Source: Flavobacterium odoriferum (GTDB lineage: Bacteria; Bacteroidota; Bacteroidia; Flavobacteriales; Flavobacteriaceae). Taken from it: DNA of 64,000 bases. The position numbers and the translations under genes were made by a program. Shown here piece after piece: positions 24,662 through 33,946 of the stretch (the first letter of the stretch is position 1; every line of letters begins with the position of its first letter). The notes under the pieces are model-generated. The model did not search any database, was not told the DNA's origin, and saw only the letters and a list, made by a program, of their open reading frames with translations. The stretch is from assembly GCF_025499515.1 (NCBI RefSeq), contig NZ_JAMKFA010000014.1, positions 1 to 64,000 on the forward strand, in the 5' to 3' direction.

Positions 24662-27469
24662 ATGAAGAAATTTCACTTTTCCATTTCTTTATTGCTTTTA
24701 GCTCCAGCGTTTCTTTTTGCGCAGGATTTCAAGCTTGAAGATCCAATTCCGACTGATCCAAATGTGAAAATCGGAAAACTTTCAAACGGATTAACCTATT
24801 ATATCCGTAAAAATGCAAAACCAGAAGATAAGGTAGATTTACGTTTAGTTGTTAATGCAGGTTCTATTCAAGAAACAGATGAACAACAAGGTTTAGCGCA
24901 CTTTATGGAACACATGTGTTTCAATGGAACAAAACGATTCCCAAAAAATGAATTGGTAAATTACCTTCAAAGTATCGGAGTAAAATTTGGCCAACACTTA
25001 AATGCTTACACGAGTTTTGATGAAACGGTTTACTTTTTACCAATTCCTTCAGATGATAAAGAAAAAGTAGAAAAAGGGTTTCAAATTATCGAAGATTGGG
25101 CGTTCAATACCACTTTAACTCCAGAAGAAATCGATAAAGAAAGAGGGGTTGTTTTAGAAGAATATCGTTTAGGTTTAGGTGCTGACAAAAGAATGATGGG
25201 ACGTTTTATGCCTAAAATGATGTACAATTCGTTATATGCAAAACGTCTTCCTATTGGTCAAAAAGAAATTTTAGAAAACTTCACGTATGATAAATTAACG
25301 AGTTTTTATAAAGATTGGTATCGCCCAAATTTAATGGCTGTTATTGTTGTTGGAGATATCGATGTTGCTGAAATGGAGCAAAAAATTATCGCTCATTTTG
25401 GAAAATATAAAAATCCTAAGAAACAAAAAGAAAGAAAATTTTATGATGTTCCTAATCATAAAGAAACTTTCGTAGCTGTAGAATCAGATAAAGAAGCAGC
25501 ATTTGCTCAGGTACAATTATTGTATAAAGATTATGCAGAACCTAAGAAAATTACAACTCTTGGTGATTTTAAAGAATATCTTGCCAAAGGACTTTTTTCT
25601 ACGATGTTAAATAACAGATTAGAAGAGTTACAAAACAGTCCAAATCCACCGTTTAATTTTGGATATACGTATCATGGTGGTACATGGGCAAGAACTAAAG
25701 AAGCATTTCAATCTTTTGCAATGGTAGCTCAGGACAAGCAATTAGAAGCTTTAAAAGTGTTAGTAAAAGAGAATGAAAGAGTAAAACAATTTGGGTTTAC
25801 CCAAGGCGAATTAGATCGCGCAAAAGCAGAATTTTTATCGCAAATTGAAAGACAATATAACGAAAGAGAGAAAAGTGAATCTGAAAATTTCGTATCAGAA
25901 TATCAAGCAAATTTCTTAGAAAAAGAACCAATTCCAAGTATCGAATGGACGTTTGATATCTTTAAAAAGATGTTGCCAACCATTTCTGTTGAAGATACAA
26001 ATGGTTTAATTGCTAAATATTTGAAAGAAGATAATAGAGTAGTTATTTTAACTGGTCCAGAAAAAGATGGTTTAGTGAAACCAACAGAACAAGAAGTTTT
26101 AAATTCATTAACCGTAAATAAAAATGAATTAACTGCTTACACGGAAACAAAAGTTTCTGAAAGTTTATTGAGAAATTCGGTTAAAGAAGGAAGTGTAGTT
26201 TCAAAAGAAAGCAATGCTAAGCTTGGAACTACTACTTTAAAACTTTCAAACGGAGCAACAGTTGTTTACAAAAAGACCGATTTTAAAAACGACCAAGTAA
26301 TGTTTGAAGCAATCAGTTTTGGAGGTTCAAATTTATTTTCAAATGATGAAATGGCAAAAGTTTCATTAGCAATGGGTGGTTTATCTGAAGCAGGTTTTTC
26401 TGGAATGTCTAAAAACGATATCAATAAATTCATGACTGGAAAAATCGCAAGAGTAAATCCTTATGTTGGTGGAGTTTATGAAGGATTAAATGGTTCTTCT
26501 ACTCCAAAAGATTTAGAGTATTTATTCCAAATGACATACGCTTATTTCACTGATTTGAATTTAGATAAAGATGCTTTTGCTGGTTTCATCTCAAAACAAA
26601 AAGGGTTTATGGCAAACATGATGTCGCAACCGGCAACTTATTTTTCGAATGAATTTTACACGTATTTGAATAAAGAAAATCCAAGATATAAAGGTTTTCC
26701 AAAAGAAGAAGATTTTGATAAAGCAGATTACGAATTAGCGTATAAAAAATACAAAGAGCGTTTTGCAAATGCAGCTGATTTTAATTTCTACTTTGTTGGG
26801 AATTTTGATGAAGCGCAAATGGAAGCTTTTGCAGCGAAATATATCGCATCATTACCTTCTGATAAAAATATCAAAGAAAGTGCTAAAGATTTAGGTTACA
26901 GAATGCTTAAAGGTTCGCACAAAAAAGTAGTAAACAAAGGAAAAGATCCAAAAAGTACAGTTAACATCATGATTTATGGTGATACAAAATACGATGCTAA
27001 AGAAGCATTTGCTTTCAAAGCATTAGGTGAAGTATTAACCATTAAATTAGTTGAAGAATTAAGAGAAAACGAAAGTGGTGTGTATGGAGTAGGAGCAAGA
27101 GGAAGCATGAGTAAAGTGCCTTATGGAAGTTATAATTTCTCAATTTCTTTCCCTTGCGGACCAGAAAATGCAGAAAAACTTACTGAATCTGCTTTAAGAG
27201 AATTAAACAAAATGGTTACTAATGGTCCAGAGCAAAAAGATTTAGATAAATTTAAAGAAGCCTCAAGATTAGAATACAAAGAAAGTTTGAAAGATAACAG
27301 ATATTGGATGGCAGTTTTAAAACGTCAATATACAGATGGAGTAAATCCGGAAGAAGTATTTGATTTTGAAGCTAAATTGAATGCTTTAACCGTTAAAGAA
27401 CTTCAAGATGTAGCTAAGAAATATTTAGCTAAAGATAAAGTAATTGGTATGTTAATGCCAGAAGAATAA
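24662..27469 (+). CDS. M16 family zinc metallopeptidase (two-domain, PqqL-like)
   Basis: This 935-residue protein has a signal peptide (MKKFHFSISLLLLAPAFLFAQ). Its N-terminal M16 domain carries the inverted zinc motif HFMEH (His80, Glu83, His84) in QQGLAHFMEHMCFNGT. The third ligand lies in the ERGVVLEEYR region (~159-165). The second half (from ~510) is the inactive-type partner domain, with ELRENESGVYGVGARGS and SFPCGPENAEKL. M16 proteins of this size form a clamshell that degrades peptides, here probably in the periplasm. It is a single-gene unit with a strong terminator at 27489. Confidence 0.93.
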   Translation: MKKFHFSISLLLLAPAFLFAQDFKLEDPIPTDPNVKIGKLSNGLTYYIRKNAKPEDKVDLRLVVNAGSIQETDEQQGLAHFMEHMCFNGTKRFPKNELVNYLQSIGVKFGQHLNAYTSFDETVYFLPIPSDDKEKVEKGFQIIEDWAFNTTLTPEEIDKERGVVLEEYRLGLGADKRMMGRFMPKMMYNSLYAKRLPIGQKEILENFTYDKLTSFYKDWYRPNLMAVIVVGDIDVAEMEQKIIAHFGKYKNPKKQKERKFYDVPNHKETFVAVESDKEAAFAQVQLLYKDYAEPKKITTLGDFKEYLAKGLFSTMLNNRLEELQNSPNPPFNFGYTYHGGTWARTKEAFQSFAMVAQDKQLEALKVLVKENERVKQFGFTQGELDRAKAEFLSQIERQYNEREKSESENFVSEYQANFLEKEPIPSIEWTFDIFKKMLPTISVEDTNGLIAKYLKEDNRVVILTGPEKDGLVKPTEQEVLNSLTVNKNELTAYTETKVSESLLRNSVKEGSVVSKESNAKLGTTTLKLSNGATVVYKKTDFKNDQVMFEAISFGGSNLFSNDEMAKVSLAMGGLSEAGFSGMSKNDINKFMTGKIARVNPYVGGVYEGLNGSSTPKDLEYLFQMTYAYFTDLNLDKDAFAGFISKQKGFMANMMSQPATYFSNEFYTYLNKENPRYKGFPKEEDFDKADYELAYKKYKERFANAADFNFYFVGNFDEAQMEAFAAKYIASLPSDKNIKESAKDLGYRMLKGSHKKVVNKGKDPKSTVNIMIYGDTKYDAKEAFAFKALGEVLTIKLVEELRENESGVYGVGARGSMSKVPYGSYNFSISFPCGPENAEKLTESALRELNKMVTNGPEQKDLDKFKEASRLEYKESLKDNRYWMAVLKRQYTDGVNPEEVFDFEAKLNALTVKELQDVAKKYLAKDKVIGMLMPEE

Positions 27470-27488
27470 ATAGGTTTTTATTAAATTC

Positions 27489-27524
27489 AAAATCCCGCAA
27501 TTGTAATGATTGCGGGATTTTTTT
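27489..27524 (+). terminator. Terminator of the M16 peptidase gene
   Basis: A 13-bp stem (AAAATCCCGCAAT / ATTGCGGGATTTT) with a 7-base loop is followed by T residues. Confidence 0.85.
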
Positions 27525-27542
27525 ATTTATAAAAAGTATGGA

Positions 27543-27575
27543 TTTTTTTGTCATGCTGAATTCATTTCAGCATCT
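27543..27575. repeat. Interspersed hairpin, copy B (TTTTTGTCATGCTGAA type)
   Basis: TTTTTTTGTC is followed by an 8-bp perfect hairpin, ATGCTGAA-TTCAT-TTCAGCAT, then CT. It pairs with copy C at 52111, where one base pair of the stem is changed on both arms (GC to TA), keeping the fold. Confidence 0.65.
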
Positions 27576-27584
27576 AAGTAAAGT

Positions 27585-28349
27585 TTATTTATAACAAACC
27601 GGAATAATTTCCCCTTTTGCTAAACAATATTTTTCTACTAATTCAGGAGCAATTGTTTTGGTATAATCTACTTCGTCAACCTTAAAACCAATGCTTCTTA
27701 GTTTGTCAAAGTAATCTCTTCCATAAACTCTAACGTGGTCATATTGTCCAAAGATTTTTGCGCGCTCTTTTTCATCGGTAATAGAATCGTCAGAAAAAGT
27801 AACTTCACGAGACAAATCTTGTGGAATTTGGAAAATACCCATTCCACCTGGTTTTAAAACACGATATAATTCTTGCATTGCCTTTGTATCATCAGGAATG
27901 TGTTCCAAAACGTGATTACACAATATAATGTCATACGAATTATCTTCAAAAGGTAAATTACAAATATCTGCTTTTACATCTGCCAAAGGCGAAAATAAAT
28001 CGGTAGTTGTATAATCTATATTCGATTGTTTCTTGAAACGCTTGTAAAATTCTTGTTCAGGAGCAAAGTGTAATACTTTTTTTGGTGCCGTAAAAAAATC
28101 CGTTTCGTTTTGTAAATACAACCACAACAAACGGTGTCTTTCTAAAGATAACGTGCTTGGCGATAAAACATTATTTCGCTGTGTTCCATATCCGTAAGGT
28201 AAAAACATACGAAAGCTTTTTCCATCAATAGGATCTGTAAAACGACTACCTTTTAATAAAAAAGCTAAAATTGGTCGAACTACAATACTTAAACGAATTA
28301 AGATAGGACGAGGAATGGTATTAAGAATAAGTTTGAATAATTTTTTCAT
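27585..28349 (-). CDS. Class I SAM-dependent methyltransferase
   Basis: This 254-residue protein has the Methyltransf_11 core over residues ~90-200: VLHFAPEQEFYKRF (glycine-poor motif I), DYTTTDLFSPLADVKADI, PFEDNSYDIILCNHVLEHIPD and MQELYRVLKPGGMGIFQIP. The N-terminal ~70 residues are basic and hydrophobic (LFKLILNTIPRPILIRLSIVV), suggesting membrane or lipid contact. The target is unknown. Its start overlaps the map stop by one base, so the two are co-transcribed, map first. Confidence 0.85.
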   Translation of the reverse strand: MKKLFKLILNTIPRPILIRLSIVVRPILAFLLKGSRFTDPIDGKSFRMFLPYGYGTQRNNVLSPSTLSLERHRLLWLYLQNETDFFTAPKKVLHFAPEQEFYKRFKKQSNIDYTTTDLFSPLADVKADICNLPFEDNSYDIILCNHVLEHIPDDTKAMQELYRVLKPGGMGIFQIPQDLSREVTFSDDSITDEKERAKIFGQYDHVRVYGRDYFDKLRSIGFKVDEVDYTKTIAPELVEKYCLAKGEIIPVCYK

Positions 28350-29167
28350 TACAGTACTAATGGTTTTTGTCTCAATCCATCTTCTTCATTGCTCACAATT
28401 CCTAAAGCATCATAGATGTAAGCAAATGTTGATAACAACTCTGGTTTTCCGTTTACAATGGCTACATCGTGTTCAAAGTGTGCACTTGGTTTTCCGTCGG
28501 CAGTTGTAATTGTCCAGCCGTCTTTATGTTGTTTGATGTTTTTGGTTCCCATGTTAATCATTGGTTCGATTGCAATTACCATTCCGTTGACTAATTTTTT
28601 TCCGCGACCTCGTTTACCATAATTAGGAACTTCTGGATCTTCATGCATTTTTCTACCTAAACCGTGTCCACATAATTCACGAACTACACCATAACCATGA
28701 CTTTCACAGTATTGTTGAATTGCATGTCCGATATCTTCTACACGATTGCCTACCTTAGTTTCACGAATTCCAACGTAAAGCGATTCTTTGGTAACTTGAA
28801 GTAGTTTTTTTGTTTCTGGAGCTACTTCGCCCACTTCAAAAGTATACGCATGATCGCCATAAAAACCATTTTTAAAAGCACCACAATCTACCGAAATAAT
28901 ATCGCCATCTTGCAACGGAACATTATTCGGAATACCATGAACCACTTGCGTATTTGGACTCATACAAAGCGAGTTTGGGAATCCGTACATTCCTAAAAAT
29001 GCAGGCTCAGCTCCGTGCGAACGAAGAAAATCTTCTGCTAATTTATCTAAATACAAAGTAGTTACGCCAGGTTTAATTTCCTTAGCAATCATTCCTAATG
29101 TTTTTGAAACAATCAAAGCACTTTCGCGCATCAATTCAATTTCTTCTAAGGTTTTAATTACGATCAT
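28349..29167 (-). CDS. map: Type I methionine aminopeptidase
   Basis: Map removes the initiator methionine from new proteins. The 272 residues show the pita-bread fold ligands: ISVDCGAFKNGFYGDHAYTF (Asp pair), HGLGRKMHEDP (His), IAIEPM (Glu) and AHFEHDVAI (Glu). The substrate His is in NTQVVHGIPN. The C-terminal ~25 residues (AYIYDALGIVSNEEDG) extend past the usual core. It is first in a two-gene operon with the methyltransferase. A TATTTTTG -7 element lies 18 bases upstream. Confidence 0.95.
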   Translation of the reverse strand: MIVIKTLEEIELMRESALIVSKTLGMIAKEIKPGVTTLYLDKLAEDFLRSHGAEPAFLGMYGFPNSLCMSPNTQVVHGIPNNVPLQDGDIISVDCGAFKNGFYGDHAYTFEVGEVAPETKKLLQVTKESLYVGIRETKVGNRVEDIGHAIQQYCESHGYGVVRELCGHGLGRKMHEDPEVPNYGKRGRGKKLVNGMVIAIEPMINMGTKNIKQHKDGWTITTADGKPSAHFEHDVAIVNGKPELLSTFAYIYDALGIVSNEEDGLRQKPLVL

Positions 29168-29184
29168 AATACAAAATTTCGAGG

Positions 29185-29192
29185 CAAAAATA
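29185..29192 (-). promoter_or_regulatory. -7 promoter element of the map operon
   Basis: A minus-strand TATTTTTG matches TAnnTTTG, ending 17 bases before the ATG at 29167. Confidence 0.45.
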
Positions 29193-29311
29193 CAAATTCA
29201 AGTTCAATTACAAGTTCAATTTCAAAATTCAATTTTATTTTCCTTTAACCTTAAATCTAAAACCCTTAACTAAATATGAGTAATGTCATATTTTATGCTT
29301 AAATTCCAACA

Positions 29312-29319
29312 TAAATTTG
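29312..29319 (+). promoter_or_regulatory. -7 promoter element of the CoA-transferase gene
   Basis: TAAATTTG matches TAnnTTTG, with 20 bases between it and the ATG at 29340. Confidence 0.45.
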
Positions 29320-29339
29320 CAGTATAAATTTCATTAGGT

Positions 29340-30614
29340 ATGGGAAAATATGTAACCGCAGCAGAAGCTGTACAAGTAGTAAAAAGTGGTGATAGGGTTT
29401 ATGTTCAAGCCGCCGCCGCTACACCAACAATCTTAACAAAAGCATTAACCGATAGAGCATCAGAATTAAGAAATGTAGAAATTTGCCATTTGCACACCGA
29501 AGGTGATGCGCCTTATGCTAATCCTGAATTAGCAGAAAGTTTTCATGTTAATTCTTTTTTTATTGGAGCTAATGTGCGTCACACATTAAAAGCTGGGAAT
29601 GGTTCTTATACACCCGTTTTTTTAAGCGAATTGCCGTTATTATTTCGTAAAAATGTGCTAAAATTAGATGTGACTTTCATTCATGTTTCACCACCAGATT
29701 CGCATGGATATTGTTCGTTAGGCGTTTCTGTAGAAGCAACTGTAGCAGCGATTGAAAATGCAAAAACGGTTATAGCACAAGTGAATCCAAACATGCCAAG
29801 AACGTTTGGTGATGGAATTATGCACGTTTCAGAAATTGATTATTTGGTGGAAGTAAATGTGCCAATTTTTGCACACGATGTAACCCCATTCACAACAGAA
29901 GAAGAAAAAATCGGAACTTATGTGGCTTCTTTGATAGAAAATAAAAGTACGCTTCAAATGGGAATTGGTTCAATTCCTAATGCGGCTTTGAGTAAATTAA
30001 CAAATCACAAAGATTTAGGTTTGCATACCGAAATGTTTTCTGATGGTGTTATTGATTTAATTGAAAACGATGTGATCAATTGTAATTACAAAGGAACATT
30101 ACGCGGAAGAGCTTTGGCAACCTTTTTAATTGGATCTAAGCGCTTGTACGATTTTGTAGATGATAATCCATTTATCGAAATGAAAGAATCTTCTATGGTT
30201 AATGATACGGCTCGCATTCGTAAAAACCCAAGAATGGTTTCTATAAATTCTGCAATTGAAGTGGATGTTACAGGACAAGTTTGTGCTGATTCTATAGGAA
30301 GTTCCATGTATTCTGGAGTAGGAGGTCAAATGGATTTTATTCGAGGTGCATCATTAAGTGAAGGTGGAAAAGCAATTATTGCATTGCCTTCAATTACTAA
30401 AAGAGGCGAAAGTAGAATAGTACCCTATTTAAAACAAGGTGCTGGTGTGGTAACCACAAGAGCACACGTACATTATATTATAACCGAAAACGGAATTGCC
30501 GATTTATATGGTAAAACTTTAAAACAACGTGTTACTGAATTGGTAAAAATTGCGCATCCAACGCATCAAGAAGCAGTGGAACGCGCTTACTATGAAATGA
30601 CGGGTTGTAAATAA
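29340..30614 (+). CDS. Acetyl-CoA hydrolase/transferase family protein (4-hydroxybutyrate CoA-transferase-like)
   Basis: This 424-residue family I CoA-transferase exchanges CoA between acetyl-CoA and a short-chain acid. Markers are TAAEAVQVVKSGDRVYVQ, CHLHTEGDAPYA, FIHVSPPDSHGYCSLG and QMGIGSIPNAALSKL. The catalytic Glu region is HTEMFSDGVIDLIE, and MDFIRGASLSEGGKAI and ENGIADLYGKTLKQR also fit. The length matches 4-hydroxybutyrate and butyrate:acetate CoA-transferases. The physiological acid cannot be told from sequence. It stands alone, with its own promoter and terminator. Confidence 0.88.
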   Translation: MGKYVTAAEAVQVVKSGDRVYVQAAAATPTILTKALTDRASELRNVEICHLHTEGDAPYANPELAESFHVNSFFIGANVRHTLKAGNGSYTPVFLSELPLLFRKNVLKLDVTFIHVSPPDSHGYCSLGVSVEATVAAIENAKTVIAQVNPNMPRTFGDGIMHVSEIDYLVEVNVPIFAHDVTPFTTEEEKIGTYVASLIENKSTLQMGIGSIPNAALSKLTNHKDLGLHTEMFSDGVIDLIENDVINCNYKGTLRGRALATFLIGSKRLYDFVDDNPFIEMKESSMVNDTARIRKNPRMVSINSAIEVDVTGQVCADSIGSSMYSGVGGQMDFIRGASLSEGGKAIIALPSITKRGESRIVPYLKQGAGVVTTRAHVHYIITENGIADLYGKTLKQRVTELVKIAHPTHQEAVERAYYEMTGCK

Positions 30615-30632
30615 ATAAGAACTGAACTATAG

Positions 30633-30663
30633 AAAAGGGACAATCGAAAGGTTGTCCTTTTTT
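30633..30663 (+). terminator. Terminator of the CoA-transferase gene
   Basis: A 12-bp stem with two G-T pairs (AAAGGGACAATC / GGTTGTCCTTT) and a GAAA loop is followed by T residues. Confidence 0.75.
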
Positions 30664-30790
30664 GTTGAAAAGATTCTAAAAAATTAAAAACTTCTCAAAA
30701 AACTAACTTTTTGATTTTGAATTTTTTAGCTAAAAAGGCTTGTTTTTGAAAATAAACCAAACTTTAACCTTTTCACAACATTAAATAGTC

Positions 30791-30798
30791 TACCTTTG
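30791..30798 (+). promoter_or_regulatory. -7 promoter element of the RRM protein gene
   Basis: TACCTTTG matches TAnnTTTG, with 22 bases between it and the ATG at 30821. Confidence 0.5.
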
Positions 30799-30820
30799 TA
30801 AGGAATTAAATTTTTCATAG

Positions 30821-31156
30821 ATGAACATTTTTGTAGGAAGTCTTCCTTTCAGTGTAGAGGAAGCAGATTTAAGAGGTTATTTTGAAGAGTATGGAGCTGT
30901 TGAATCAGTTAAAATTATCTCTGACAAATTTACCGGAAGAAGTAAAGGATTTGGATTTGTTGAAATGGCTAATGATGCTGAGGCTCAAAAAGCAATCGAC
31001 GAATTAAACGGTGGAACTATCGAAGGTAGAAAAATCGTTGTTAACAAATCTGAACCAAAACCAGAAGGCGAAAGAAGAAGCTTCGATCGTAATTCAGGTG
31101 GAAGTAGAGGCGGTTACTCTAACAATAGAGAAAACTCAACAAGAAGTCGTTACTAA
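30821..31156 (+). CDS. RNA-binding protein with one RRM domain
   Basis: This 111-residue protein holds one RNA recognition motif at residues 1-80, with RNP-2 NIFVGSLPF and RNP-1 KGFGFVEM. The aromatic RNA-contact residues are in place. The tail is short, basic, and rich in Gly, Ser, Arg and Asn (SGGSRGGYSNN), like cyanobacterial and Bacteroidota glycine-rich RRM proteins. Those are often abundant and cold- or stress-responsive post-transcriptional regulators; here that role is inferred. It is a single-gene unit between terminators at 30633 and 31181. Confidence 0.93.
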   Translation: MNIFVGSLPFSVEEADLRGYFEEYGAVESVKIISDKFTGRSKGFGFVEMANDAEAQKAIDELNGGTIEGRKIVVNKSEPKPEGERRSFDRNSGGSRGGYSNNRENSTRSRY

Positions 31157-31177
31157 TATTTTTGGATATAAAACGAA

Positions 31178-31207
31178 AAAAAACCTCCACATTGTGGAGG
31201 TTTTTTA
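31178..31207. terminator. Bidirectional terminator between the RRM and TolC genes
   Basis: A perfect stem (AAACCTCCAC / GTGGAGGTTT) with a tiny loop is flanked by A and T runs; the genes converge here. Confidence 0.8.
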
Positions 31208-31209
31208 GT

Positions 31210-32598
31210 TTATTGTGGGTTTGCAATGGTTTTATACAAACCAATTATCGCATTCAAATAACGGTTTTCTAAAGCAATTTCATTGAGTTGGGAACTAACT
31301 AAAGAATTCTCTCTTGAGTTAATTACAAACAACGAACTTTCTCCCATTTCAAATAATCGGTCTTCAGCGTTTAGCAATGTTGAAAAGTCTTTAACCAGTT
31401 TGTTATTGTAATCTTGTTGTTTTTCAAGTGAAACTATTTCTTGTTGTTGTGCTTTGATTTTGTTTTCTAAATTTTTTCGTTCAAATTGCAAACCAAATTC
31501 TGAATCCTGAATTTTTAAATCGGCTAATTTTAAACTTCCGCGTTCTTTTCGTAAAAATATTGGAAACGCAAAATTTACTCCTATTTTATAATCTTCAAAG
31601 CGATAATTGTCAATATAACTTGGCTCTGATAAATAATTGTAACTCAAATCTAACTTGGGCAAAAGTGCATTTGCTTTTAGTTTTCGATCCACTTTTAACA
31701 TTGCAATTTTAGCATCTAAAGCTTGAATTTTTGGATGATTGTCTAAATCAATTGTTCCTAATTCATTTATCTGTAAAACCTCTTTGATTGTTTTGGATAA
31801 CGTTGTTTCAGGATATAAATTGTCATTCAGTTCTAAAGGAATATTATTTTCTAACCACAAATAGTTTGACAATTCTAATTTTGCTTTGGTTAATTTTAAC
31901 TTCGCATCTTCTAAATTTAATCTTCGAGTTTTTACTGCAATTCCTGCTTCTACACTATCAATTGCTGGTTTGTCACCTTCTTCGATTAATTTTGAAACAC
32001 CGTTGTAACGAATTAAAGCATTTTCTAAATAAGTTTCATATAATTTTACTTCATCAAAACTTCTTTTCCAATTCATGTAGCTCACAGAAGCTTCATAAAT
32101 TACTTCAACTGCTTGTAAATTTCTTTCAGCAACGTTTAAATTTCTGGCAATTTTGGCTTTTCTCAAATCAGCCATTCGTTGATTAATGAACAAACCTTGT
32201 CCTACAGGAACTGAAATTCCAAACGAAGTTAATCCGCTATTTGGTAACGTATTTTCTGGATTTACATAAATTCCTTCAGAGTTATCAAATCCTGCTTTTA
32301 GTTCGATTCCGTACCAAGTTGGAATTTTAAAACTGCTGTTTAAAATCGAATAATATTCACTGTCTTTGAATTGCTTTTCGCTAAAATCAACTTCAATTTT
32401 TGGATCAAAAGCACCACGAGCTTGCATTAAATTGGCTTGGGCTTCGTTGAGTTTTAAATCGGCTTGTTTTACTAAAGGATGGTATTTTTTTACATATCCT
32501 AAAAATTCATTGTAGGTGAATTCGGTTGGTGAATTTTGTCCAAACAAACTCATCCAACTACAAATGAAAAGGAAGATATAAAATAGTTTCGGTTTCAT
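31210..32598 (-). CDS. TolC family outer-membrane efflux protein
   Basis: This 462-residue protein has a signal peptide ending SWMSLFGQ and two internally similar halves of long alpha-helices. Examples are VKQADLKLNEAQANLMQARG, EVKLYETYLENALIRYNGV and KLADLKIQDSEFGLQFERKN. These form the periplasmic tunnel of a trimeric outer-membrane channel. FDPKIEVDFSEKQF and LDLSYNYLSEP are the short beta-barrel strands. It overlaps the HlyD-family gene by one base and is last in the TetR-ABC-HlyD-TolC operon, so it is the exit duct of that exporter. Confidence 0.92.
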   Translation of the reverse strand: MKPKLFYIFLFICSWMSLFGQNSPTEFTYNEFLGYVKKYHPLVKQADLKLNEAQANLMQARGAFDPKIEVDFSEKQFKDSEYYSILNSSFKIPTWYGIELKAGFDNSEGIYVNPENTLPNSGLTSFGISVPVGQGLFINQRMADLRKAKIARNLNVAERNLQAVEVIYEASVSYMNWKRSFDEVKLYETYLENALIRYNGVSKLIEEGDKPAIDSVEAGIAVKTRRLNLEDAKLKLTKAKLELSNYLWLENNIPLELNDNLYPETTLSKTIKEVLQINELGTIDLDNHPKIQALDAKIAMLKVDRKLKANALLPKLDLSYNYLSEPSYIDNYRFEDYKIGVNFAFPIFLRKERGSLKLADLKIQDSEFGLQFERKNLENKIKAQQQEIVSLEKQQDYNNKLVKDFSTLLNAEDRLFEMGESSLFVINSRENSLVSSQLNEIALENRYLNAIIGLYKTIANPQ

Positions 32599-33944
32599 TA
32601 TTTCTTAGTGTTTTCGGTGGTTGTTGGTTGATAAAAATTAGGTGGAAAACCATTTAGAGTTCGCCAAATTTCAAACCAAATAGGCACATTGTCTAACAAA
32701 GCTAAAGATTGTGTTCCGGCACCAATGCTTAATTGTTCTGGCCATTTTTTATCGTTTGGATCTGGTGCAATTAGCACACGATATTTTCCGTTTGGACTAA
32801 TGAAATTTTCTTTGGCAACAATTATACCGCCAAAAGTTCCGTAGGAAACACCAGGCCAACCACTAAAAACAATTGTAGGCCAACCATCAAACCAAACTCT
32901 AACTTTTTCGCCTTTGTTAATCAATGGGAAATCCATTGGTTCGATATAAGTTTCTACGGCAATATCATATTTAGCTGGCATAATGCTCACAACAGCAGTT
33001 CCTTCCTTAATTGTTTCGCCAATTCCCGATTGCAAAGCTCGGTTTACATAACCATCTTGTGGAGCGGTGATATAATACAAACCATTTCTAATTTGATAGT
33101 TTTTGTACTGATTTTTCAGCTTGTTTACTTGTGCTTCGGTATCAAATTGTGAACTCAAAGCCGTTTGTTTATCACTACTTGCTTTGGCGTTTTTTTCGGC
33201 ATATTCAGCACTAATTCTGTTGAGTTCCATTGTAGCATTCAATACTTCATTTTTGCTCGCAATGTATTTGTTTTCTTGTGTAATAATTTTTGCTTCAGTT
33301 TCTTGTAACTTCATGCGTTTTTCTTCCACATCGGTCATTGGTTTTAAACCTTCTTTGTTTAAATTTACTGAACGATTGTATTGTGTTTTAGCAATTTTAA
33401 GTTGGGTTTTTGTAGCTTCAAAATCAATACTATCACTTTGTACTTTTAAATACGATTGTTTTAGTTTGTTTTGTGCTTGTTTAAATTTTAGATTTTTTTC
33501 ATTCTGAATAGCACCCATTTGAGCTTCAAGCGCTTTTACTTTATCGGCATAAGAAGTTACTGCATTTTCTTTTGCTTTTACTTGATTACCTGTGTTTTCA
33601 ACTAAATTCGGATCTAAATAATCTTCTTTTATTTCAGATATGAATAAAATAGTATCGCCTTTTTTTACAAAGTCACCTTCGTTTACATACCATTTTTCAA
33701 TTCTACCACCAATAATAGTTTGAATGGTTTGCGGACGTTGATTTGGTTTCAAAGTGGTTACATTTCCAGCGCCTTGAATGTTTTGTGTCCAAGGAAGAAA
33801 AAGAAACAAAATGCAAATGATGACAAATGCCCAAATAATCTTGCGAATTACTTTGTAATGCTTTTGTTCTTTAAATATTTGTCCCGATTTGAATTGCTCT
33901 AACTTAACAAATTGATCAATTCTATTTTTTGTGATGTTTAACAT
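32598..33944 (-). CDS. HlyD family periplasmic adaptor (membrane fusion) protein
   Basis: This 448-residue adaptor links the inner-membrane ABC protein to the TolC duct. One membrane helix lies near residues 35-52 (IIWAFVIICILFLFLPW). The split lipoyl-type domain follows (TIIGGRIEKWYVNEGDFVKKGD) and later ITAPQDGYVNRALQSGIGE. Between them is a long coiled-coil hairpin (~115-285, ENAVTSYADKVKALEAQ and repeats). A beta-barrel domain (AVETYIEPMDFPLINKGEKV) follows. Layout and length fit type I secretion/efflux adaptors. It starts two bases after the ABC gene. Confidence 0.92.
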   Translation of the reverse strand: MLNITKNRIDQFVKLEQFKSGQIFKEQKHYKVIRKIIWAFVIICILFLFLPWTQNIQGAGNVTTLKPNQRPQTIQTIIGGRIEKWYVNEGDFVKKGDTILFISEIKEDYLDPNLVENTGNQVKAKENAVTSYADKVKALEAQMGAIQNEKNLKFKQAQNKLKQSYLKVQSDSIDFEATKTQLKIAKTQYNRSVNLNKEGLKPMTDVEEKRMKLQETEAKIITQENKYIASKNEVLNATMELNRISAEYAEKNAKASSDKQTALSSQFDTEAQVNKLKNQYKNYQIRNGLYYITAPQDGYVNRALQSGIGETIKEGTAVVSIMPAKYDIAVETYIEPMDFPLINKGEKVRVWFDGWPTIVFSGWPGVSYGTFGGIIVAKENFISPNGKYRVLIAPDPNDKKWPEQLSIGAGTQSLALLDNVPIWFEIWRTLNGFPPNFYQPTTTENTKK

Positions 33945-33946
33945 AG

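Noticed and set aside
31788..32186. 132-codon plus-strand ORF inside the TolC gene
   Set aside because: It is antisense to a well-conserved TolC reading frame and is Leu/His-rich with no domain or promoter.
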